Shown here: positions 1-5,345 of the stretch, in pieces
Layout of the letters: each line of letters starts with the position of its first letter
How positions within the stretch are numbered: position 1 is the first letter of the stretch
DNA from: Armatimonadota bacterium
Lineage (GTDB): Bacteria; Armatimonadota; Zipacnadia; Zipacnadales; VGFC01
Assembly: GCA_016869015.1 (NCBI GenBank)
Contig: VGFB01000194.1
Location: 1 to 7,184 of the forward strand
Direction of reading: 5' to 3'
Length of the DNA stretch: 7,184 nt
Made by a program: the position numbers and the translations under genes
Notes under the pieces: model-generated
What the model was told of the DNA's origin: nothing
The model's database searches: none
The model's input: only the letters and a program-made list of their open reading frames with translations

Positions 1-442
1 CCCGCTCCCGCACGCTGGCGACGGACCGCGCGGCCAGCCAGTCAATCACCGCGGGCTGCGTGAGGTTGATCATCTGCGTCCCCGGCCAGCCCTCGATCCG
101 GCTGCCGTCGGGCTGCAGCAGCCAACCGGTGGCCGGGAAGCTCGCGTCCTTCGGGTCCGCATATGGCGCGGAGGAGGAGAAGTCGAGGATGATGATGTGC
201 GGGTTCCTCTCGCGAACCGCCTGCAGGTTCTCCCGCACCCGACGCACCGATTCGGCGTCCCCCCAGTTCGCCCACACGCCCCCGATCAGCAGGTCCCACT
301 GGGCGATCTCGTCGAGGTCTTCCGGCGTGCTGTGAGGCGTCAGTTGCACGGCATAGCAGTTCGCGATGCGCGGGAAGGGAGGGCCCTCCTGCGCGGCAAG
401 CGAGGGGTGTGTCCCGGCGAAGAGGGTCAGGAAACCAAGCAC
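1..442 (-). CDS. Putative exported glycoside-hydrolase-like TIM-barrel protein, N-terminal part (runs off window)
   Basis: This reading frame is open from a GTG at 442 to the left edge, giving 147 residues of a longer protein. Residues 1-17 are a hydrophobic stretch (VLGFLTLFAG) ending in SLAA before QEG, which looks like a short signal peptide with cleavage near residue 17. It lacks the usual Lys/Arg at the N-terminus. The mature part has QWDLLIGG (residues 48-55), a strand NPHIIILDF (80-88), a W-LLQPDGS segment (107-113), and WPGTQMINLTQPAVIDWL (119-136). The order 'W-L-x-DG ... N-x-TxPxVxxWL' resembles putative glycosidase TIM-barrels such as GHL15 or GH114-like proteins, whose catalytic acids would lie further along, outside the window. 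Family assignment is from memory of the pattern. The GTG start is the only start codon between the previous stop and the hydrophobic segment, and GGAGG lies 9 nt upstream. It follows the amidohydrolase gene by 21 bp and is probably co-transcribed. The substrate is unknown. Confidence 0.6.
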   Translation of the reverse strand, partial: MLGFLTLFAGTHPSLAAQEGPPFPRIANCYAVQLTPHSTPEDLDEIAQWDLLIGGVWANWGDAESVRRVRENLQAVRERNPHIIILDFSSSAPYADPKDASFPATGWLLQPDGSRIEGWPGTQMINLTQPAVIDWLAARSVASVRER

Positions 443-451
443 GGCGTCATG

Positions 452-456
452 CCTCC
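452..456 (-). promoter_or_regulatory. Shine-Dalgarno GGAGG for the GTG start at 442
   Basis: GGAGG on the minus strand sits 9 nt before the GTG at 442-440, inside the 21-bp gap after the amidohydrolase stop. It decides the start of the exported protein, because no other start codon lies in that frame between the stop and the hydrophobic segment. An ATG one base after the GGAGG, in another frame, opens only a 7-codon ORF and is too close to be used. Confidence 0.6.
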
Positions 457-463
457 GAGGAGT

Positions 464-1375
464 TCAGTCGCTGATCCGGAGCAGCTCGCGCGCATTCCCC
501 CCGCCGATGAGACGGACGGTCGCCTCGTCGGCGCCCGCCTCGCGCAGGAACTGCACCATGCTCTCAACGCGGGGAGCGTAGGGGTTGTCCTCCGCGCGCT
601 TCACATCGAAGACGACGCCATAGGGCAGGAATGGCGGGCCGACGCGCGTCACCCAGTCCGTGCCGGCGAGCAGGCGGTTGGCGGGCACGCGGCCCAGCAC
701 GCTGCGGACGCCGGGCGAGTTGAAGTCGCGGATCTCCGCCCAGAAGCGCTCCGGCCAGGCGCCGAAGCGCGCCTCGACCAGATCGAGATACTGATCCACC
801 ACGGGCGGGTCATCGTCCTGCATGCCGACGAGGTGTGCCAGGATGTACTTCGCCTCGGGAACTCGGTCCACGAGGCCGAAGAGGTCCTGCAGCTGCTCGA
901 CGCCCCAGCTCGAGTTGTGGGTCATGCGGTTGGAGGTCGAGATGTGCACCTGGACGGGCACGTCGAAGTCGAGGGCGTGGCGGACCAGCTCCTCGACCGC
1001 GTCGCTGTCCAGGCGGTAGTCCATCATGTACTGCAGCATCTCGCCAAGCTGCACGAAGCCCGATTCGCCCAGGCAGCGGTCCATCATCGTCCGCGAGGCG
1101 TCCGGGAAGTGCGGGTTGACCATGCAGCTTCCGTACAGGCGGCCCGGCGCCCGGCGGACGAGATCGCGGATGAAGCCGTTCCCCTCGATCACACCCTCGG
1201 CCGACTCCCCGACCCGCGAGAGCCGCTCGCCGTCCGGACTGACCACGAAGCGCAGGTCCGCCTCCTCGGCACCCGGCACGGCGAGGAGGGCCTCGGTGAA
1301 GCCGGGTCGTGGGAGGCCGTCCGGGCCAAGGTCGCACACGTGGATGTGGGTGTCGATCCAGACGCGTCGGCTCAC
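464..1375 (-). CDS. Amidohydrolase family protein (Amidohydro_2 type, metal-dependent TIM barrel)
   Basis: This is a 303-residue cytoplasmic protein of usual length for the Amidohydro_2 (PF04909) group, metal-dependent hydrolases or decarboxylases. Metal-ligand motifs appear in the expected order: DTHIH (His10, His12) after strand 1, VQVHIS (His144) near strand 5, ILAHLVG (His181) near strand 6, and LLAGTDW (Asp240) near strand 8. A Glu in VQLGEML (Glu112) could be a further ligand or catalytic residue. The C-terminal GGGNARELL (Asn294) is the typical family ending. The start is the GTG at 1375: it lies just before WIDTHIH, where the family normally begins, and it overlaps the preceding TGA as GTGA. 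The frame stays open upstream to 1582, but that part reads as low-complexity Arg/Gly/Pro shadow of the neighbouring gene. The tight linkage suggests it acts with the AAC(3)-like and isochorismatase-like proteins. Which bond it cleaves cannot be said. Confidence 0.88.
   Translation of the reverse strand: MSRRVWIDTHIHVCDLGPDGLPRPGFTEALLAVPGAEEADLRFVVSPDGERLSRVGESAEGVIEGNGFIRDLVRRAPGRLYGSCMVNPHFPDASRTMMDRCLGESGFVQLGEMLQYMMDYRLDSDAVEELVRHALDFDVPVQVHISTSNRMTHNSSWGVEQLQDLFGLVDRVPEAKYILAHLVGMQDDDPPVVDQYLDLVEARFGAWPERFWAEIRDFNSPGVRSVLGRVPANRLLAGTDWVTRVGPPFLPYGVVFDVKRAEDNPYAPRVESMVQFLREAGADEATVRLIGGGNARELLRISD
1372..1375 (-). other. GTGA stop/start overlap (translational coupling)
   Basis: On the minus strand the last TGA of the AAC(3)-like gene (1374-1372) shares two bases with the GTG start of the amidohydrolase (1375-1373). 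Such 4-base overlaps usually mean that ribosomes terminate and restart, so the two proteins are made in linked amounts. A purine-rich GGGAAAGGCGG lies upstream as a possible Shine-Dalgarno region. Confidence 0.75.
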
Positions 1376-2214
1376 GGGGCGTCCGCCTTTCCCTCGGCCT
1401 CGGCCAGCCAGGCCTGGAAGTTGGCCTGGAACCAGTGCGCCGGCTGGGCGCGGAGGATGGAGAGCGTGTGGTCCACCATGTCTCGGGCGCGGATGCAGCG
1501 CAGCGTCGCCGAGCCGATCCGCCCGCGCCGCACCAGCCCCCGATCGGTCAGACAGTCCTCCATGCCCGTGCGGTCGTACCACGGCCAGACGCCCTCAGCG
1601 TGGCGCGCCTGAAGGCGGGCTCGGAGCTTCCGCCGGAGCGGCCCCTGCGCCTCCCGCAGCGCCGCCTCAACGAGGACGGTCTCGATATAGTGGGACATCG
1701 TGTTCACCGTGAAGTCGACCCCGATGAAGCAGTAGGCCGCGTTCCATTGGTACAGACGCTCCCACGGGCTCGCGCGGGCGAAGGCCGCGTCGCCGAAGAC
1801 GCAGGGCCTCCGGCCGGTGGCGCCGTGGTCGCGGGTCAGCTCGACGGCCCGGGCGCCGATGGCGGAGACCGAGTGGGTCGGGTTGTTGCTGCGGAGGCTG
1901 TCGGGCCGACGCCGGAAGTGCTCGGTGATCAGCCCCGGGTAGGAGGGCGAGGTGTCCGGGTCCCAGTCCTCCATGCGCAGCGGTGGGTCCGTCTGATGCC
2001 ACCAGAGCGTCGGCGCCGCGACGGTGCCCTCCGACCCGACGGCCTCCAGGAAGCCGTCGATCACCGTGTCCGGCCCGCCGACCACTGTCCCCATGCTGCT
2101 CAGCGAGCTGTGGAACATCACCGTGTCGCCGCGCGCGATGCCCACTTCACCCGCCGCCCGCCTCACGTCCTCGCGGTCAACCTCGATCCCTGGATCGCCC
2201 GGCTCCGGTTGCAT
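1372..2214 (-). CDS. AAC(3) family N-acetyltransferase-like protein
   Basis: This 280-residue protein matches the aminoglycoside 3-N-acetyltransferase fold (PF02522), which transfers acetyl from acetyl-CoA to an amine. Visible family landmarks are MFHSSLSSMG (33-42), GGPDTVIDGFLEAVGSEGT (46-64), a loop RSNNPTHSVSAIG (108-120), ASPWERLY (148-155), and FIGVDFTVNTMSHYIE (163-178). In the last, His175 and Glu178 fit the conserved H-x-x-E pair. The ATG at 2214 is preceded by AAGGA 10 nt upstream and lies 14 bp after the isochorismatase-like gene's stop. Its end overlaps the amidohydrolase start by 4 bp. Environmental members of this family, like the YokD group, are often not resistance determinants. 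The operon context points to a metabolic substrate here rather than an antibiotic, but that is inference. The C-terminal segment (about 200-280), with WYDRTG and a Cys/Arg-rich stretch, is less conserved in my memory of the family. Confidence 0.88.
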   Translation of the reverse strand: MQPEPGDPGIEVDREDVRRAAGEVGIARGDTVMFHSSLSSMGTVVGGPDTVIDGFLEAVGSEGTVAAPTLWWHQTDPPLRMEDWDPDTSPSYPGLITEHFRRRPDSLRSNNPTHSVSAIGARAVELTRDHGATGRRPCVFGDAAFARASPWERLYQWNAAYCFIGVDFTVNTMSHYIETVLVEAALREAQGPLRRKLRARLQARHAEGVWPWYDRTGMEDCLTDRGLVRRGRIGSATLRCIRARDMVDHTLSILRAQPAHWFQANFQAWLAEAEGKADAP

Positions 2215-2224
2215 GGGGCGCGCG

Positions 2225-2229
2225 TCCTT
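2225..2229 (-). promoter_or_regulatory. Shine-Dalgarno AAGGA for the AAC(3)-like gene
   Basis: AAGGA on the minus strand starts on the last base of the upstream TGA stop (2231-2229) and sits 10 nt before the ATG at 2214. The site supports that ATG as the start, rather than the longer open frame that continues upstream as a shadow of the isochorismatase-like gene. Confidence 0.5.
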
Positions 2230-3062
2230 CAGGCTTGCGCCGCTTCGATGAACTCTGCAGCGGTCGCGGTGGGGATTCCCGTCGCCTCCAGCCAGAAGAT
2301 GAAGGCCTTTGTCACGCCGAAGTCGGCGATGGTCTCGTGCGATTCCTGCGCGATCGTGCAGTCGCGCAGCAAGATGTCCCGGTAGCCCGGCGCGCGCCAG
2401 ATCGCGGCCAGGCTCCGCACGCCCCCGGGCTTGTCCAGGAGGCAGTGGGCCAGCAGGAAGCCCACGTGAATGACCGCGGTGATGTGCCGCTCCCGCAAGA
2501 TCGCGTCGACCGCCGCCTGTTGGTAGACGCACAGGTCGCCCGCAACGGGCGTCACGGGCGGAGGGAAGTCGGCGACGGCCCGCATGCGCTCCCAGACGGC
2601 CTCGGCGCCGGGGCCGTACGTCGTCGCAACGTACTCCTCGCGCGCGCGCTCGTGGATCTCCCACGGCGGCCAGGCGTCCTCCGGCGGTCCTGAGGGGGAC
2701 GGCTCGGGCACTGTGTACGCGCACTCGGGGTGCTTCGCCACGACCCGCGGCGAGTTGCTGTGAATGATCGTCAGGCCGGCCTCCCGAGCGGCCGCCAGCA
2801 CGGGCGCGATGTGCTCCTCGGTGATGCGCCGCGCCTCGGCGCACGCCCGCTTGCCCAGGCCGACGAAGTTGTGCTCGGCGTGGAAGCCCAACTCGGGCAC
2901 GAGCGGCTCTACGCCCCAGCCCATGTTCCACAGGTCGACGGTGATCAGGGCAATCGCCGCCGGATCGAGGTCGAGCACGCGGTGCTCATGCCCGAAGGCG
3001 GACTCATCGTACTCCGCCCCGGGCCGAGGGTAGCAGCGGTACTGGCGGACGGGCAAGCGCAT
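2229..3062 (-). CDS. Isochorismatase-fold cysteine hydrolase-like protein, noncanonical (no lysine at the expected site)
   Basis: This 277-residue protein has the isochorismatase/nicotinamidase fold (PF00857), whose members hydrolyse amides, carbamates or vinyl ethers. Strand 1 is IALITVDLWN with the catalytic Asp43. A helix (about 70-95) leads to strand 2, LTIIHSNS (97-104). An insert-like Pro/Glu/Trp-rich stretch covers about 105-160. Strand 3 is ITAVIHVGF (194-202), followed by the nucleophile Cys207 in GFLLAHCLLD (201-210). GYRDILLRDCT (226-236), the helix start ESHET (240-244) and a C-terminal helix complete the fold. The usual G-x-x-T-x-x-C motif has Leu204 in place of Thr. The third canonical residue, a Lys some 30-45 residues before the Cys, is absent: there is no lysine between Lys110 and Lys211. 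The ATG at 3062 begins where homologues would, but lacks a strong Shine-Dalgarno; GTG codons at about 3092 and 3095 are alternatives. The gene follows the GH57 gene by 67 bp. Confidence 0.82.
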   Translation of the reverse strand: MRLPVRQYRCYPRPGAEYDESAFGHEHRVLDLDPAAIALITVDLWNMGWGVEPLVPELGFHAEHNFVGLGKRACAEARRITEEHIAPVLAAAREAGLTIIHSNSPRVVAKHPECAYTVPEPSPSGPPEDAWPPWEIHERAREEYVATTYGPGAEAVWERMRAVADFPPPVTPVAGDLCVYQQAAVDAILRERHITAVIHVGFLLAHCLLDKPGGVRSLAAIWRAPGYRDILLRDCTIAQESHETIADFGVTKAFIFWLEATGIPTATAAEFIEAAQA

Positions 3063-3103
3063 GTCGGCGCGGTTCGCAGGCTCTCGACGCACCACCTCTT
3101 CGC

Positions 3104-3131
3104 AGAGGGCCGGGCCGCCGCCGGGCCCCCT
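3104..3131 (-). other. GC-rich hairpin at the GH57 stop codon
   Basis: In the minus-strand transcript AGGGGGCC (3131-3124) can pair with GGCCCTCT (3111-3104) as an 8-bp stem with one G-U pair and a 12-nt GC-rich loop. The 5' arm begins inside the UAG stop of the GH57 gene. No U-run follows, so it is not a standard intrinsic terminator. In the 67-bp gap it could reduce read-through or protect mRNA ends between the GH57 gene and the four downstream genes. It could also simply reflect high GC. Confidence 0.3.
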
Positions 3132-5271
3132 ACACGATCCACGAGGAGGCCAGGGCGTCCTCGGTCGGCGTCTCCACGCGCACGAACCCGCGAAGCGGCC
3201 AGCGCTCGAGGACACGCCCGTCGAGCTCCACGCACACGGCGAACGCCACGAAGCCGCCGGGCTGCGCTCCGAGCGGTGCGAGGTCTATGCGGAGCTCGGC
3301 GATCGTGTCGAGCGCCCCGTCGGCTGCCGACGCCAGGTCGCCGGTCAGGCGCGGGGCCGTCGCGGGCTCCGCGGGGGGCGCGAGGGCCACGCGGCGGTCC
3401 GGCCGACCGGGGAAGGTGAAACAGAGCGCCGCCCCGTCCAGGGCGTCGGCCGCGGGGCCGACAGTGTCCACGCGCAGGTAGAGGGCCTCACGGTCGAAGC
3501 CGAAGTACACCTCGCGCACGATGTGCGCCGACCGGTGCATTGCGGAGGCGAGCGCGGAGGTGCGCAGCAGGCCGGCCGGCTGCCACTCGAAGTAGTCCGT
3601 CACCCGCCCGTTGATCGTCGGCTGCATGTATCCCGCCGGGCTGCGGATCAGCCAGCCGGAGGTGGCGGCCGAGATCGGCTCCGCAAGCTCGGCCGGCTCA
3701 GGCAGCCCGAGGGCGGCGTAGGTCGCCGCCAGATTCGCCCGGTACAGCGCATCGAAGACAGCCTCATACTCGTCGTGGTGGTACTCGCTGTACCACCAGA
3801 ACCAGTCGCTGCCCTCCACGCGCAGCAGGTACTCCCCGGCCCGCTCCGCCGGCTCCCCGTCCCCAGCTCGCTTCAGGGCCTCGCGCGCCTGTCCCAGCAG
3901 CGTCCACGCCCTCCGGTGCTCCGCACCGCCGATCCAGGTGCGATAGGAGTGGTCGATCCACGAGCCCGGGAACACGTTGTCCAGCCGATCGGTCGCCGGG
4001 AACTCGCGCAGGTACTCGTCGGGGGAGGTTGTCTCCAGGTCGGGGTCCGACCCAAGCGCGGCGTACAGCGCGCGCAGGAACCCCTCCCCGCCGTCCGGGT
4101 ACGCGCCCCAGGCGTTCTCCCCATCCAGGATGACACTCACCAGCGGGGGGCGGTCGCGGTCGGACCATGCCGCGCCGATCCGCCGCAGCCGCTCGACGAA
4201 GTCCGCCGCCGCATCGGCGGGGTCCCAGGTCCGGTATGCGAATCCGATACTGTCAGATAGCGGGTGGTCCCGGAAGACGAGGCTCAGTTCGGTGTCGCCT
4301 ATCCGGTACGGCCGGTATAGCTCGCCGGCGGCCGGGCGGCCGCCCGTCTCCGGGCGGAGGCTGTTCAGCAGGACCTCCTCATCGGAGGCCGCCCAGGCGA
4401 ACCCGGCCTCGGCGGCCACCGCCAGCGCCGCGTCGCTCACCGCGCCCTCCGAAGGCCACAGCCCCGCCGGCGCTTGGCCGAACATCGCCTCATGCTGCGC
4501 GCGGGCGCGGCGCAGTTGCTCGGCGGCGTCCTCCGGGGCCTGCCATAGCTGCTCCGGCAAGTCCTCGCGCGGGATGCGCCGCGTCGCGTCCCGCATGTCG
4601 CACAGCAGCGGGAGGATCGGGTGGTAGTACGGCGAGCAGCTCAGTTCGGCCCGACCCTCGCGGTGGGCGGCCGAGTAGACGGCCGGTAGGCTCGCCAGCG
4701 TTCCCTGCAGCGCCTCCAGCAGCGCCGTCTTGTCCCCCTCCGTGAAGCTCCGGTCCTTGGCCCAGAGCTCCCGCACGACGGGGCTCTCCCGCCGCAGCGA
4801 GTACCCGCAGCATGCCAGGTTCATCCAGACCTGCAGATCGAGCAGCTCCTGGACGGTGAAGCTGCGCCGCGCCGCCTCCAGACGCTCGCCATTGCCGAGC
4901 AGCCCCCTCTTGTGCGATAATTGCCCATACCGAGGGCTCGTCTCGCGCAGATGATCGGGGTGCCCCGCGGCGAAGTGTCTCAACAGGTACGCCTGTTGGT
5001 CCTCGTCCAGATCGGCGGCGGGGCGGTGGGAGAGCTCGAGGGCCCGGTCGGTGATGTCACCTCGAGCGTAGCCGGCGATCTGGGCCATCAGCGACGGCAC
5101 GAGGTTGAACGTCACCCGCGTGCGGCTGAACTGCCGCGCGAGCCACGGCATGTCATGGTACCCGGCATAGCCGTGAAGGCGGGCGAACGGCAGAGCCGCC
5201 TCCGCCCCGTCGGGCCACAGGTACCACGGCTGATGCATGTGCCAGACCAAAGCGACCTTGACCGGGACCAT
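3130..5271 (-). CDS. Glycoside hydrolase family 57 protein, alpha-amylase/alpha-mannosidase type
   Basis: This 713-residue cytoplasmic enzyme has no signal peptide. Residues 1 to about 400 are the GH57 (beta/alpha)7 barrel (PF03065). The motifs are LVWHMHQPWY (8-17, with His13), TFNLVPSLMAQI (54-65), SPYYHPILPLL (213-223), GLWPSEGAVSD (270-280), and VILDGENAWGAY (380-391). By family rule Glu275 is the nucleophile and Asp383 the acid/base. A helical region follows with FPGSWI (434-439) and GSDWFWWYSEYH (487-498), typical of the large GH57 amylase/mannosidase-type proteins. Residues from about 548 to 713 look like a beta-sandwich module resembling the glucodextranase-type C-terminal domain, with INGRVTDYFEW at its start and a SSWIV end, so the C-terminus seems complete. 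The ATG at 5271 has AGGGAG 6 nt upstream and sits directly before the first GH57 strand. The frame extends to 5406 only as a shadow of the divergent gene. Alpha-glucan hydrolysis or transfer is likely; the exact specificity is not readable. It is the first gene of the leftward cluster. Confidence 0.9.
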   Translation of the reverse strand: MVPVKVALVWHMHQPWYLWPDGAEAALPFARLHGYAGYHDMPWLARQFSRTRVTFNLVPSLMAQIAGYARGDITDRALELSHRPAADLDEDQQAYLLRHFAAGHPDHLRETSPRYGQLSHKRGLLGNGERLEAARRSFTVQELLDLQVWMNLACCGYSLRRESPVVRELWAKDRSFTEGDKTALLEALQGTLASLPAVYSAAHREGRAELSCSPYYHPILPLLCDMRDATRRIPREDLPEQLWQAPEDAAEQLRRARAQHEAMFGQAPAGLWPSEGAVSDAALAVAAEAGFAWAASDEEVLLNSLRPETGGRPAAGELYRPYRIGDTELSLVFRDHPLSDSIGFAYRTWDPADAAADFVERLRRIGAAWSDRDRPPLVSVILDGENAWGAYPDGGEGFLRALYAALGSDPDLETTSPDEYLREFPATDRLDNVFPGSWIDHSYRTWIGGAEHRRAWTLLGQAREALKRAGDGEPAERAGEYLLRVEGSDWFWWYSEYHHDEYEAVFDALYRANLAATYAALGLPEPAELAEPISAATSGWLIRSPAGYMQPTINGRVTDYFEWQPAGLLRTSALASAMHRSAHIVREVYFGFDREALYLRVDTVGPAADALDGAALCFTFPGRPDRRVALAPPAEPATAPRLTGDLASAADGALDTIAELRIDLAPLGAQPGGFVAFAVCVELDGRVLERWPLRGFVRVETPTEDALASSWIV

Positions 5272-5277
5272 GTGTCG

Positions 5278-5283
5278 CTCCCT
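5278..5283 (-). promoter_or_regulatory. Shine-Dalgarno AGGGAG for the leftward GH57 gene
   Basis: AGGGAG on the minus strand is 6 nt before the ATG at 5271-5269, an ideal spacing. It fixes the start at the residue just before the first barrel strand and excludes the longer upstream extension. Confidence 0.6.
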
Positions 5284-5315
5284 GCTGTTGTGGCACCGAC
5301 TGACCTGCCGCGAGG

Positions 5316-5345
5316 ATACTACACGACCCGAGGGTGAGATGTCAC
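5316..5345 (-). promoter_or_regulatory. Candidate sigma70-type promoter for the leftward five-gene cluster
   Basis: On the minus strand GTGACA (5345-5340; 5 of 6 to TTGACA) is separated by 18 nt from TAGTAT (5321-5316; 4 of 6 to TATAAT). Transcription would start near 5309, leaving a leader of about 38 nt that contains the AGGGAG site before the ATG at 5271. The -35 element overlaps the ATG of the divergent branching-enzyme gene, so transcription of the two genes could interfere. The match is by eye. Confidence 0.4.
5330..5333 (+). promoter_or_regulatory. Shine-Dalgarno GAGG for the branching enzyme
   Basis: GAGG lies 5 nt before the ATG at 5339 on the plus strand, within GAGGGTGAG. It supports this ATG over the open frame upstream, which reaches 5237 through the divergent gene's start region and shows no family similarity. 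Confidence 0.5.

Noticed and set aside
197..1612. 471-codon plus-strand open frame over the amidohydrolase, and the overlapping plus-strand frame at 1309-2385
   Set aside because: Low-complexity composition with no family motif. The opposite strand encodes amidohydrolase and AAC(3)-like motifs in order.
2215..2931. N-terminal extension of the AAC(3)-like reading frame by 239 codons
   Set aside because: The extension is an Arg/Gly-rich shadow of the isochorismatase-like gene. The ATG at 2214 has a Shine-Dalgarno and begins at the family's normal N-terminus.
3061..4260. 399-codon open frame on the plus strand opposite the leftward GH57 gene
   Set aside because: Arg/Gly/Val-rich shadow with no recognisable fold. 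The minus-strand frame carries clear GH57 motifs.
5291..5307. Sigma54-like TGGCAC element
   Set aside because: The -24 half matches, but the -12 TTGC half at the required distance is absent.
5288..5320. Plus-strand promoter for the branching enzyme (TTGTGG or GTGGCA with GATACT)
   Set aside because: Spacers of 21 or 19 nt and poor -35 matches; not strong enough to annotate as a feature.
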